Source: Oscillatoria sp. FACHB-1407
GTDB taxonomy: Bacteria > Cyanobacteriota > Cyanobacteriia > Elainellales > Elainellaceae
Assembly: GCF_014697545.1 (NCBI RefSeq)
Contig: NZ_JACJSA010000005.1
Span: 1 to 64,000, forward strand
DNA: 64,000 bases
Reading direction: 5' to 3'
Of the stretch, positions 26,578-35,464 are shown one piece after another. The notes under the pieces are model-generated. The model had not been told where the DNA came from and made no database searches. It saw only the letters and a program-made list of their open reading frames with translations. The position numbers and the translations under genes are program-made. The first letter of the stretch is position 1; each line of letters begins with the position of its first letter.

Positions 26578-26997
26578 ATGGGCGTTATTCAAAAATTAAT
26601 CGGTGGCATTTTTGCATTTTTAGGTGGATTCTTAAAAGGTCTGTTGGGAATCGTTGGAATTGGTAAAAAGTCCGAATACTTTCTTGAGTTAGAAGATGCA
26701 AGTTCTAAATCAGAAACTAAGGCTGTTGCCCCTGCTCCAGCAAAGCCAGAACCTGCCAAAGTTGAGCCTGTCAAAGCAGTGACTCCTCCGCAACCCGCTC
26801 CATCAGAGCCTGTTAAAGCGGAGCCTGTCAAAGCAGAATCCCTCAATGGCAAGACTTCAGCGGCTCCGGCTTCTAACACACCGCCAACCTTTGCTCCCAA
26901 TTTTCTGACAACGGCATCTAGCAACGGTCGTCGTCGTCCAGGTCCAAGCTTAAACCGCTATATGGACATGGCGAGACAGGTCAAGCCTTCCGCTTAA
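26578..26997 (+). CDS. Conserved small protein with amphipathic N-terminus and basic tail
   Basis: 139 residues. The first 28 (MGVIQKLIGGIFAFLGGFLK, then GLLGIVG) form a glycine-rich hydrophobic/amphipathic helix that could lie on a membrane. The centre is a disordered Pro/Ala/Lys/Glu segment with repeated EPVKAE units. The end is a basic motif, RRRPGPSLNRYMDMARQVK, which I recall as recurring in cyanobacterial proteins of this shape. No function is known to me. It stands alone between long intergenic stretches and is followed by a strong terminator at 27030-27082. Confidence 0.8.
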   Translation: MGVIQKLIGGIFAFLGGFLKGLLGIVGIGKKSEYFLELEDASSKSETKAVAPAPAKPEPAKVEPVKAVTPPQPAPSEPVKAEPVKAESLNGKTSAAPASNTPPTFAPNFLTTASSNGRRRPGPSLNRYMDMARQVKPSA

Positions 26998-27029
26998 TTA
27001 GTTTTGAGTGTGTCATAGCCGTTTGAGTG

Positions 27030-27082
27030 ATAGAGCCGATCCAAAACAGTGTTTCAACTGTTTGTATTAGCTCTATTTTTTT
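27030..27082 (+). terminator. Rho-independent terminator
   Basis: Nested stem: ATAGAGC (27030) pairs with GCTCTAT, inside it AAACAGT pairs with ACTGTTT, followed directly by seven T. It lies 33 bp after the stop of the preceding plus-strand gene. Confidence 0.85.
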
Positions 27083-27190
27083 GTAGCCAAAAAGCAAAAA
27101 CCTCAAGCCTATCTCACGCAAATACTGCACCTCAGAATCCAAAATTTAAACCCCAAAATCTAAAATCCAAACCGATGTAACGCCACAACG

Positions 27191-27204
27191 GTATTCTTCA
27201 ATAC
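27191..27204 (+). promoter_or_regulatory. NtcA-box-like palindrome GTA-N8-TAC
   Basis: GTATTCTTCAATAC fits the GTAN8TAC consensus of the nitrogen regulator NtcA and lies 54 bp before the GTG of the LuxR-type gene. About sixteen such matches are expected by chance in 64 kb and no good -10 hexamer follows at the usual distance, so support is weak. Confidence 0.25.
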
Positions 27205-27257
27205 AGAGCAAATTGAGCATCTGCGTCTGAATAACGAAAGTCTCTGGTATTGCTGGC

Positions 27258-28700
27258 GTGGCTGAACCAATTCTTGAACTGCTGGATTCAACGCGGCTGT
27301 TGTTTGATTTGCAACGAGGCAACGAAATTGCTCAGCGTTTGGGGGGTTGTCTAGACCCGGAGGCGATCGCTCGTCAGGTCACCCAGGGGTTAGTTGCCCA
27401 ATTTGGCTGCGCTTTTGCCCGCATCTGGCTCGTGGAACCCGATCGCACTGCCCTGCGGCTCGTTGCCTCATCGGGGATGTATACCCGCACCGATGGCTTT
27501 TTTAGCAGAGTGCCCATGGGCGCGTTTAAGGTGGGCAAGATTGCTCAGAACCGGGTGTCCTTCCTCAGCAACAACCTGCCCGAAGAACCCTGGGTCAAAG
27601 ACCGGGAGTGGGCGATCGCCAATCATATTCGGGGCTTTGCTGGATATCCACTAGAAGTGAGCGATCGCGTGGTGGGTGTGCTGGCACTGTTTAGCCAAAA
27701 CCCAATGGCTCCGGAATTTTTGGAGGTGCTGCGCAATCTCTGTACAACGGTTACGGTGGCACTCGACATTGCGTTGCGCTACCAGCAAGAGCAACAATCC
27801 TGGCGATCGACCCAACCGACACTAACCGCCAATCCACCCCTATCCGATCAGATTGCTACCGTTCTCAGTGCAGCCCGTCTAACGTTGGTCGGAACAGAGC
27901 AAACCTTACCGATCTCGATCAGTCATGTATTTCTACGAACGGCAGAAGTTTTACACCGACTGAATTGCATTTACTGTCGGCTGACCTATGGCACCGATGC
28001 AGTGACGATGGAGGCAATTATTCCTGCACCAGAAACATCCATTCAGCTTGACGATTGGATTCACTCTGCCTTTGGAGAACTTGTCTTCACAGCCTCCTGT
28101 TTGGGGGGAGTATTACAGACGCAGTTGGGAACCAATCAAAAGGTGATTCAAATTCTGTTGAAATTGCCTTATAGTCGCCATCCCACCACAACTGGCATTT
28201 GCATTCAATGTCGATCGCCCGTCCTGCAACTGGCATTTACCCAGCTTGCCTACAAAGCGGGTTTCACCCTGTGCAGCCTACCCAGCGCAACCGTCCCCCT
28301 GTTAACTGATGATGCTGAATTGTTGTCTACCGCTCAGTACGTTTTGTGGGTCAACACCACTCAACAACCCGTACCGGATGGGATTCACGCCAGGTTAGAT
28401 CTCGACATTAGCCCCGATCAACTGCGAGAAGCCATGGCTACCGTGCTGAAAGGGCAGCGATGGAACATTGAGGTACCTCCAAAAGCTGTGATGTTGTCGG
28501 AGCGCGAACAGGAAATTCTATCCCTGTTGGCACAAGGACTGCGCGATCGCGACATTGCCAATACGATTTTGATCAGCGAGAGCACGGTGAAATTTCACAT
28601 GAATAACGTGCTGACCAAGCTCAAAGCCCGGACTCGGTATCAAGCACTCGCTCTGGCGATCGCTCAGGGGTGGTTGCCCAACCCACCCTTACAGAAATAA
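27258..28700 (+). CDS. GAF-domain LuxR/NarL-type transcriptional regulator
   Basis: 480 residues. An N-terminal GAF domain (about 15-175) contains RQVTQGLVAQFGCAFARIWL and GFAGYPLEVSDRVVGVLALF. A central domain without a recognised name includes a stretch with paired cysteines (TGICIQCRSPVLQ), then a receiver-like degenerate segment. The C-terminal LuxR helix-turn-helix is clear: LSEREQEILSLLAQGLRDRD and ISESTVKFHMNNVLTKLKAR. The gene must start with GTG at 27258, since no ATG precedes the GAF domain. Ligand and targets are unknown. It is a stand-alone gene with an NtcA-like site upstream. Confidence 0.88.
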   Translation: MAEPILELLDSTRLLFDLQRGNEIAQRLGGCLDPEAIARQVTQGLVAQFGCAFARIWLVEPDRTALRLVASSGMYTRTDGFFSRVPMGAFKVGKIAQNRVSFLSNNLPEEPWVKDREWAIANHIRGFAGYPLEVSDRVVGVLALFSQNPMAPEFLEVLRNLCTTVTVALDIALRYQQEQQSWRSTQPTLTANPPLSDQIATVLSAARLTLVGTEQTLPISISHVFLRTAEVLHRLNCIYCRLTYGTDAVTMEAIIPAPETSIQLDDWIHSAFGELVFTASCLGGVLQTQLGTNQKVIQILLKLPYSRHPTTTGICIQCRSPVLQLAFTQLAYKAGFTLCSLPSATVPLLTDDAELLSTAQYVLWVNTTQQPVPDGIHARLDLDISPDQLREAMATVLKGQRWNIEVPPKAVMLSEREQEILSLLAQGLRDRDIANTILISESTVKFHMNNVLTKLKARTRYQALALAIAQGWLPNPPLQK

Positions 28701-28771
28701 CTCACTGCCCATCAGAGATTAAGAATTCGGGATACGATTCTTGGGGCAAATGTAGGAGACGTAGGGGTAGG

Positions 28772-28840
28772 TTTTGCCCTGATACTGGGGAGGCTTTCTG
28801 ACTCCCCTCCGCCCCATCGAATGTGGCTACGGCTGACGCT
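28772..28840 (+). mobile_element. Interspersed palindromic element, family A (copy 2, partial)
   Basis: Retains the GGAGGCTTTCTGACTC, CCGCCCCATCGAATGTGGCT and ACGGCT blocks of family A but has lost the left arm. Confidence 0.65.
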
Positions 28841-28967
28841 ACACATCTGACCCCTCCCACACCTCCCCTTGGCAGGCTACTGTGTATATACAAGTCCTCT
28901 CAGCCCCCTAAATCCCCCAAAATTGGGGGACTTTGAGTTCTCCCAAACCTCTTATCACTACTAAACG

Positions 28968-29007
28968 ACACCCGAACTTGGAACCGATGCGAAGCGCGCC
29001 TTTGGGT
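28968..29007. repeat. 40-bp interspersed repeat, family E (copy 1)
   Basis: Starts ACACCCGAACTTGG and ends CGCGCCTTTGGGT; 38 of 40 bases match 60689-60728 in the same orientation. It contains CGATGCGAAGCGCGCC. Confidence 0.85.
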
Positions 29008-29019
29008 TAACTCATGGTA

Positions 29020-31959
29020 TTAGCGGCGATTCTGCACTAACTGTTGCAACGACAACTCGATCGCAGTTCTGCGGACGGCATCACTCAATTGTTGGAGCAA
29101 CATTTCCCAATGCACATCCGTTAAATTGGGCAACACCAAATGAGCTTTACCAACCCGTTCGTTGGGGCCTAACCCGATCGCCCACATTCCTGCACTGAGA
29201 GCCGCTTCGATGCCAGAGGCAGCATCTTCAACGACGATACAGTGACCAGGAGCTAAATCGAGTTGTTGCGCCGCATAGAGAAACACATCAGGGGCAGGTT
29301 TTGACTTCGCCACACTATAACCATCGGCGATCGCCTGAATGTGGTGGGCAATGCCTAATCGCTCAATCACTTCTCGTGCATTTTTGCTAGCAGAACCCAG
29401 TGCCACTCGAATTCCAACCGCATTCAACTCAGTTAACAACTGGTTGACACCCGGTAACAGGTGGTCAGGCGTGATCGTACGAATCAGTTCCAGATAATAC
29501 TGGTTTTTGCGGGTCATCATTTCCTGCAATTCGTCTTCACTCACCGACCGTCCATTCAGTAGCCGCAACAACGAGTCGCGTCGAGAAACCCCCCGCAACG
29601 CCTCATTGGCTGTGCGATCGAAAGGTAGATTTTCCTCATCGGCAAGGCGTTTCCAACCGAGGTAGTGGAACTCGGAGGTATCGGTAAGAACTCCATCCAG
29701 GTCAAAGATCACACCTTGAATGGGTAACCGCCCTGGTTGGGTATTGGGCACCGTAAATGGCACCCGGGCAGGACGCAAGTCAAACTCATAGGGTTGTCCC
29801 TGCCAGATCAACTTAAAGTGCAGGCGCGTCCAATGGGTTGGCAGATGGGGGGTTGCCACAGGACCACTCTTGGTCAGGCGCACCCCACCAAACCCAAAGA
29901 CGACTGCTTGCCACACCCCCCCCGTTGACGCAGCATGAATGCCTTCCGCTGCATTGCCCCGTACATCTGCCAGATCCACCAGAACAGAGCGCATAAAGTG
30001 TTCGTATGCCTCGTCCGGTTTGCCCATCTCACAGGCGAGAATGGCATGAACTGGAGGACCTAACGACGAACCGTAGGTGTGATCTGTGCGGGGAACGTAG
30101 TAGTCCCAGTTTGTTTGCAGAATTTGGCGATCGTAGTGAACGGCTCCATCGCCAAACACGCCATCCCGCAGCATATACAGCAGCATGATTACATCTGCTT
30201 GCTTGAGCACCTGCCGTTCCTTGGCTCCTTCAATTCCCAGGATTGCTTGCATCGATCGCGTGCGAGGCTCGTACTCCGCCAGATCAATGTCTTCCCGTGC
30301 AAAAAAGCCCTCAAACTGTTCAATCAATCCTGTCACCAAATCGGTTGGCACCCACAAATGGCGAATCATATCCCGCCAATGCTGGAGGCGATCGCCCGTC
30401 AGATCGAGTTGCTGTTCTAGTGTTGCTGCATGAGCCGGATCAACCTGCCGCAACCATTCCAGCGTCTCGAACGCAATCTGCAAGTGCCACTGCACCATGC
30501 GATTCGTAAAGGCATTGTTATCAACCTGTTCGTGATATTCGTCAGGACCAATCACATTGCGAATTTCAAAGCGTTGATGGGATGGGTTCCATTCAGCACG
30601 ACTCCCCCAAAACACGGCCGTATCAAGAATGATTTCTGCGCCGTACATCCGCATCCACGCATCATCTCCAGTGACATGCCAGTAGTGCCAGATAGCGTAG
30701 GCAATGTCAGTGTTGATGTGTAGCTCAATGTCACCACACCAGATGCGCACCAACCCCTTGCCATCGGGTCCAGGCACCCAGGTTGGGGTCACTTCATCGC
30801 CTGTCTCAGCACTCTCCCAGGCATACATCGCCCCTTCGTAGCCCTGTGTCTGTGCCTTCCGGCGTGCTCCTGGTAGGCTGTGATAGCGGTAGGTCAGCAA
30901 ATTTCGGGCTAGGGCGGGTTGAGTCAGGTTGAGACAGGGCAACAAAAAGATTTCTGTATCCCAAAAGATGTGCCCCCGATAGGCAAACCCAGAGAGCGTT
31001 TTAGCAGGAATGCTGACGCGATCGTCGTGGCGAGGAGCCGCTGATAACAGTTGAAACAGGTTATAGCGAATAGCGAGTTGGGCGGTAGGATCACCCTCAA
31101 TTACGACATCATTGATCTCCCAAACCTTTGCCCAAGCCGTGATGTGGCTTGCCAACAAAATAGCGTATCCCGGCAGGTGATTGAGTTTATCGAGTGCTGC
31201 ATCGAAGGGAACTCGGTTATCGCGAGACGTAAACACGGTGACGAGTTTTTCGAGTGTGACAGACTGCCCCACCTGCATTTCAAACTGGGTTACAAGCGTG
31301 GGGAAGCCCTGAAAGGCGATCGCCCTTGTCTCAAGCTGTTCTACCCCAACTACACTTAACTGAGCCGCCATACCCACCTCGTGTTTAGAGTGGCGACTGC
31401 GGACGTGTAAACCAATGGCGTAACCGCGACCCATCTGGTTGAGCGATTCCCAGTGCATCAACCCTTGATTGTCTGGATATCCATTCAAACTGGTATGAAT
31501 TTCGATCGCCCCAGCATAATTCACTGAGGTGATCTGACAACGCAATGCTAAAACATGTTGGTCGGCTAAACTGACAAATCGCTCAAAGGTAAGTTCGATA
31601 ATATGCCCGGCGGGACTGCGCCAACGCACCCAGCGATTGAGAATACCCCGTCGCAGATCCAGCGATCGCTGATAACTCAAAACGTCGCCCTGATCCAACC
31701 GGAAGCGATCGCCCCCAATCATGATGACCAGTGCCAACCAATCGGGACAGTTTGCCAGTTCAGTGGTTACCAAGGGCGCATCATCATAAATTCCATTGAT
31801 CAGAGTGGCCGGACAGGCTCCCGGATACCCTTCTTCAAAGGCACCCCGTGTCCCTAAATAGCCATTGCCAAGTGTGAAAACAGTCTCTTTGTGGTGTAGC
31901 TGAGTTGAGTTGAATGTTGATTCAGCCGTTTCGATAACAGTCCAATCAGTGTCGTACAT
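29020..31959 (-). CDS. Fusion of GH65 disaccharide phosphorylase and beta-phosphoglucomutase
   Basis: 979 residues with two enzymes. Residues 1-740 are glycoside hydrolase family 65 (N-terminal beta-sandwich with TLGNGYLGTRG, catalytic (alpha/alpha)6 barrel with the acid in NVIGPDEYHEQVDNNAFTN near 472, and a C-terminal jelly roll). Family members phosphorolyse maltose, trehalose, kojibiose or similar to beta-glucose-1-phosphate. Residues about 745-960 are a HAD phosphatase-fold beta-phosphoglucomutase with VIFDLDGVLTDTSEFHY, LGSASKN and VVEDAASGIEAA. The second enzyme would turn beta-G1P into glucose-6-phosphate, so one polypeptide channels the reaction. The exact disaccharide cannot be told from sequence alone. 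It stands as a single gene. Confidence 0.92.
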   Translation of the reverse strand: MYDTDWTVIETAESTFNSTQLHHKETVFTLGNGYLGTRGAFEEGYPGACPATLINGIYDDAPLVTTELANCPDWLALVIMIGGDRFRLDQGDVLSYQRSLDLRRGILNRWVRWRSPAGHIIELTFERFVSLADQHVLALRCQITSVNYAGAIEIHTSLNGYPDNQGLMHWESLNQMGRGYAIGLHVRSRHSKHEVGMAAQLSVVGVEQLETRAIAFQGFPTLVTQFEMQVGQSVTLEKLVTVFTSRDNRVPFDAALDKLNHLPGYAILLASHITAWAKVWEINDVVIEGDPTAQLAIRYNLFQLLSAAPRHDDRVSIPAKTLSGFAYRGHIFWDTEIFLLPCLNLTQPALARNLLTYRYHSLPGARRKAQTQGYEGAMYAWESAETGDEVTPTWVPGPDGKGLVRIWCGDIELHINTDIAYAIWHYWHVTGDDAWMRMYGAEIILDTAVFWGSRAEWNPSHQRFEIRNVIGPDEYHEQVDNNAFTNRMVQWHLQIAFETLEWLRQVDPAHAATLEQQLDLTGDRLQHWRDMIRHLWVPTDLVTGLIEQFEGFFAREDIDLAEYEPRTRSMQAILGIEGAKERQVLKQADVIMLLYMLRDGVFGDGAVHYDRQILQTNWDYYVPRTDHTYGSSLGPPVHAILACEMGKPDEAYEHFMRSVLVDLADVRGNAAEGIHAASTGGVWQAVVFGFGGVRLTKSGPVATPHLPTHWTRLHFKLIWQGQPYEFDLRPARVPFTVPNTQPGRLPIQGVIFDLDGVLTDTSEFHYLGWKRLADEENLPFDRTANEALRGVSRRDSLLRLLNGRSVSEDELQEMMTRKNQYYLELIRTITPDHLLPGVNQLLTELNAVGIRVALGSASKNAREVIERLGIAHHIQAIADGYSVAKSKPAPDVFLYAAQQLDLAPGHCIVVEDAASGIEAALSAGMWAIGLGPNERVGKAHLVLPNLTDVHWEMLLQQLSDAVRRTAIELSLQQLVQNRR

Positions 31960-32313
31960 TGAGGTTGTGGCGAAATTACAAGTGTGGCGAAATTACAAAG
32001 GAACAAAGCAGCAGAGTGAAATGAATTAAAACGGCTCCAATTATGAAATCAGGAACGTGATTGTATGACCTTTTTTGGTGTATTGAGAACAGATCTCTAA
32101 AAGAGGATTTGCTTCAAATAGTAAGGAAGCCTTTTACAGAATAAATACGCAGATCTACAGAACTTTATGGGCATTGAATAGGTTCAAATCTGTATAAACT
32201 CTGAAGAGGTTAGACCTGGCGAAAATATCTACATCTGCTCAAAGCAAAGCGATCGCAATGAAAGATTTACGAGCCGCTTATGACGAATTAATGTAAATAC
32301 TGACTCAACAATG

Positions 32314-32332
32314 GACAATGATAACCATTGTC
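32314..32332. promoter_or_regulatory. Fur-box-like palindrome
   Basis: GACAATGATAACCATTGTC matches the classical 19-bp Fur consensus (GATAATGATAATCATTATC) at 16 positions; its outer 7-bp arms GACAATG/CATTGTC pair perfectly. It lies 355 bp from the start of the divergent GH65 gene and about 750 bp from the next plus-strand gene, so the regulated unit is not obvious. Confidence 0.5.
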
Positions 32333-32528
32333 ATTCAAGTTAGAAGATTTAGAATCCTTCTATTTACCTCGTTGCAGTCAAGTCATTTTGAGTTGTAGAG
32401 CACCTGCCAGTATAACAATTTCGGAATTCCACCGATTATTGTGACGATTCCTGCGACCCATCGCAAAGATGTGGAAAAAAGACGTTGTTTTTTGCTAAAA
32501 AAGTATAGGAAGCCTTAACGATTTGAAA

Positions 32529-32637
32529 GATATAGCTTTGATCAGAAAGCTTCAGGCAAAGACAATGGCTCAACCCCGGATGCTGCGAAAGCTGCCTGAC
32601 TCGCCTCCGCCCCATTGAATGTGGCTACGGCTATATT
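32529..32637 (+). mobile_element. Interspersed palindromic element, family A (copy 3)
   Basis: Full-length copy, GATATAGCTTTGATCAGAAA to GGCTACGGCTATATTA, closely matching the copy at 9.9 kb. TATAGC/GCTATA ends are intact; the inner arms TCAGAAAGCTT and AAAGCTGCCTGA are degenerate. Confidence 0.75.
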
Positions 32638-32651
32638 ACGTGGGTCACCCA

Positions 32652-32782
32652 TCTCGCTGATCTTGAGGATGAATGAGTCACGAGCAGGATGCTCGCACTG
32701 GTTTAAACGATTCACCTGAAAGGAGTGTGAGCGTCTCGCTCACGTCTGTGTCAAAATAATCATTCCTCTATTTAGCAACGCC
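32652..32782 (-). mobile_element. MITE-like element, family D (copy 1)
   Basis: Reverse-complement counterpart of 48214-48345: right end TTTAGCAACGCC, interior GTGTGAGCGTCTCGCTCACG and GAGCAGGATGCTCGCACTGG shared. The left terminal repeat is degraded. Confidence 0.75.
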
Positions 32783-32830
32783 AAAAAATTAAGGGTTAGA
32801 CGAACCGACGCAGATCGCTAAACCCGCTCA

Positions 32831-32923
32831 TATAGCAGTCCTATCTGATTTGTGAAAAAGGTGATTTGTGAAAGTGCCCGCCCGATGGGCGGGCACTTTC
32901 ACAAATCATTTAGGGTTGCTATA
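32831..32923. mobile_element. Hairpin element with TATAGCA ends
   Basis: Terminal inverted repeats TATAGCA and TTGCTATA enclose a perfect 21-bp stem (32863-32883 with 32887-32907) closed by a GAT loop. Stem bases start GATTTGTGAAAGTGC. TA at both outer ends fits insertion at a TA dinucleotide. No coding capacity. Confidence 0.8.
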
Positions 32924-33078
32924 CAAGCGTTCGCATTTGCACTGGAACCCACTTAAATCGGTATAAATCGAAGTTTACCTTGCATGTTAAGAGAAGGTGG
33001 CAGATTCAGGAATTGTCACCGAAATCTGTGTAGACATGTGATCGGCACCCATCTCCACGCCGAGTGACTCTAACCTCC

Positions 33079-34995
33079 ATGAAGCCTCAATTTTTTGCTC
33101 CCTCTGTTGCGCTTTCCTTGTTATTGCTCTTGGGGGCGAACCAATCCGCATCTGCTACGACAGGAGACCGTTCCTTCTCTGAGATAGCTCCCTCTGCTGC
33201 GTTACCCCATGTGACGTCCTCTGATCCCTTATCTGATCAAGCATTGCAACTGGCACAGGGACAACCAGAATTAGCCTCTGAGTTATTTAACCGGGCGATC
33301 GCCCAGGCAGAGGCAATTCCCGATCGCGCCACTCAAGTTAGAACGCTGTCCACCATTGCAGTTCGTTTAACCGAGGCAGGAGAAACCCAACAGGCGATCG
33401 CATCCTTCAATCGTGCCTTTCAACTGGCTCAGGACAACAGACGCGAGATGTATGAGTCCGTTTATGGTGAGGTTTTGCGAGATATTCTGGCTCAAATGGC
33501 GCAAGCTGGGTTTACCGATCGAGCGTTGCAGCTTGTCCCAACCTTACCCAATGACTTTCATAAGGCTGAGGCACTGAATGCGATCGCCGTTGCATTAATC
33601 GACCGAGGCGAAACTGAGCCAGCAAAACGGTTGTTGTTGGAGGCGTTGCAGCGGGCGAGAGGCATCACAGGTGATTATGCCTATGAATCAAACGGCAGTT
33701 GCGCCAACTACAAGTTTGAAGTGATGTCGCGAATTGCAGTGAATCTGAATCTGGTCGCTGATCTGGATCGAGCATTAGAAGTTGCCAAAAGCATTACTGG
33801 ATGCACCTCAGCATCGGGTGAGGGTGGACAAAACTATCAAGCCTCAGCCTTCATCGGCATCCTGGAGCGATTGACCACGGTTGAGCAGGTCGAGCAAGCC
33901 TGGGATAACGCACAAGCCATCTCCTCGATTTCAGAGAAAAGCGAGATATGGTCAGCGATCGCTACCAAATTCATTGATATGGGAGAACCACCGCAGGCAG
34001 TGATGATCGCCCGACAGTTAGCCGAGGATATTCCCCCCGTTTCATCCATTGAATCTGACGCTGAATTGCGGATGTATTGGGCACGCGAAGGAGCATTGCA
34101 GACGATTGGGATAAATCTGGCAGTACAGCAACAGTTTGACGCGGCTTTCCAGGTTACTGCTTATATGGTGGAACCTGCGCCACCCCAACCCGGCACATCC
34201 TTTGCCTACAGCCTCAGTGCTGCCTCAAAAGCTGAGGTCTTAAGTGGAATTGCTTATCACTATGCGATCGCCGGACGAGTAGCAGATGCTCTTGAGGTGG
34301 TGAATTCCATCTCTAACAATCGAGTTAAAACCCTTGCCCAACTGGCGATCGCCCAGCAACTCCAGGAAGCAGGCGATCAGGAACAAGCCTCCCAGATATT
34401 GCAGCAGGTGTCCATTCCACAACCCGCTGCCGATGATTATGAGGGGAATGCATTTCTGGCTCAAATCGCCCTGAGGTTTACTGCGCTTGGGCGGATGGAT
34501 CGGGCAATGCAACTCGTGGAATTGGTGCCAGATCGTTTCTTAAAAGACCATACTTTAAGGGGCATGATTGAAGTATTGGCAAGGCAGAATCAGATTGATA
34601 CCGCTTTAGCCCTGACCGATCGGCTCAGTGACACCGCAGTAAAAGGGAGTGCTCAATCCACAATTGCAGTTGAATTAGCTCGCTCAGGGCAGCTAGAACG
34701 AGCACTGGCAATTGCTGGATCAATTGATCATGCTCCCATCCGCAAATTGACTTACCACGACATTGCCAACCACCTGTTGGCGACAGAACAAGTCGAGCAG
34801 GCATTGCACGTTGCACTGTTGGAACCGACACCAGAGTATGTGCAACCTGCCCAAGATACCTTGCTCGCTACGATCGCCGTTCCTCTAGTTCTAACGGGGC
34901 AACTCACGCAGGCAATGCAAGCTGTTGAGGCGATCGCAGATGATCAACTGCAAACTGAGACATTAGCGGCGATCGCCGCTGTCCTGCCCCGATAG
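33079..34995 (+). CDS. Exported helical-repeat (TPR-like) protein
   Basis: 638 residues with a signal peptide (MKPQFFAPSVALSLLLLLGA, cut near SASATT). The mature protein is a solenoid of about 15 helix-turn-helix repeats with recurring blocks such as ALQLAQGQPELASELFNRAI, AEALNAIAVALIDRGE, AIAQQLQEAGDQEQA, TIAVELARSGQLERALAIA. These are TPR/Sel1-like but degenerate. No enzymatic motif. The ATG at 33079 is preferred over a GTG at 33064 because it places the signal peptide at the very N-terminus. It probably works as a periplasmic scaffold; the partner is unknown and neighbours give no hint. Confidence 0.82.
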   Translation: MKPQFFAPSVALSLLLLLGANQSASATTGDRSFSEIAPSAALPHVTSSDPLSDQALQLAQGQPELASELFNRAIAQAEAIPDRATQVRTLSTIAVRLTEAGETQQAIASFNRAFQLAQDNRREMYESVYGEVLRDILAQMAQAGFTDRALQLVPTLPNDFHKAEALNAIAVALIDRGETEPAKRLLLEALQRARGITGDYAYESNGSCANYKFEVMSRIAVNLNLVADLDRALEVAKSITGCTSASGEGGQNYQASAFIGILERLTTVEQVEQAWDNAQAISSISEKSEIWSAIATKFIDMGEPPQAVMIARQLAEDIPPVSSIESDAELRMYWAREGALQTIGINLAVQQQFDAAFQVTAYMVEPAPPQPGTSFAYSLSAASKAEVLSGIAYHYAIAGRVADALEVVNSISNNRVKTLAQLAIAQQLQEAGDQEQASQILQQVSIPQPAADDYEGNAFLAQIALRFTALGRMDRAMQLVELVPDRFLKDHTLRGMIEVLARQNQIDTALALTDRLSDTAVKGSAQSTIAVELARSGQLERALAIAGSIDHAPIRKLTYHDIANHLLATEQVEQALHVALLEPTPEYVQPAQDTLLATIAVPLVLTGQLTQAMQAVEAIADDQLQTETLAAIAAVLPR

Positions 34996-35464
34996 ACCCT
35001 GGCATATGCGAGGTGCTGAAGTCCAGGTAAGGGGTTGAATACCGTTTCTATCTCTCTTTAATCACATTAGGCAGAAATTATAGCAGTACTCACTAAGGTT
35101 AGAACGGGGTGCAGGGGTGGAACCCCTGGCTGGGGCGCAGCCCTCACACCCCCTTATGTCCTAATGCATATGCGTAGGGCTATATTTTGTCAAAATTCTT
35201 CTGGCTTCTAGCCAGGAATGCACACAGGGAGGCTCTGCCTTCTGAAGCCATGGTTGGAGGCAGAGCCTCTGTCACTCCATTTCCAGGCAGGAGCTTGGAA
35301 ACGAGGTTTGTCTGGAATTTGTTTGCAGAGAGAGTGACAGAAGAGAGATGAGTCTCAACGTTAATCCTTCGGAGCGGTTTAGGAGCGGTTTCAGATCGCC
35401 CCTCTCGTTAACGTAGATCCATGTTCAAATCTTGTCCCTCTATATCCTCTTCAGGACAACAACA
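34996..35464. other. Repeat-containing intergenic region
   Basis: Contains a TATAGC-ended element (35079-35184) and a further inverted-repeat stretch at about 35230-35310 (GGAGGCTCTGCC ... GGAGGCAGAGCCTC). The last 90 bases should carry the promoter of the methyltransferase gene. No RNA or protein gene is supported. Confidence 0.55.
35079..35184 (+). mobile_element. TATAGC-ended element, family C (copy 1)
   Basis: Starts TATAGCAGTACTCACTAAGG, contains GC-rich hairpins (AGGGGTGGAACCCCT) and ends CATATGCGTAGGGCTATA. Both ends match the copy at 48090-48180, while the middle differs in length. Confidence 0.8.

Larger units (their letters stand above)
28701..29019. other. Repeat-filled intergenic region
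   Basis: 319 bases between convergent genes. It holds a partial family A element at about 28772-28840, a hairpin of the type AAATCCCCCAAAATTGGGGG at about 28910-28930 shared with 36.6 kb, and a 40-bp stretch at 28968-29007 that matches 60689-60728 with only two differences. No gene is supported. Confidence 0.7.
31960..33078. other. 1.1-kb intergenic region with repeats and an orphan Fur-like site
   Basis: No protein gene is supported on either strand. It contains a Fur-box-like 19-mer (32314-32332), a family A element (32529-32637), a family D element (32652-32782) and a long hairpin element (32831-32923). About 170 bases of AT-rich DNA then lead to the next gene. The region is a landing zone for small non-coding elements; an iron-regulated small RNA just after the Fur-like site is possible but unproven. 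Confidence 0.6.

Noticed and set aside
31960..33078. Search for a tRNA or transposase in the 1.1-kb gap
   Set aside because: No cloverleaf or DDE/HUH motifs found; only non-coding elements.
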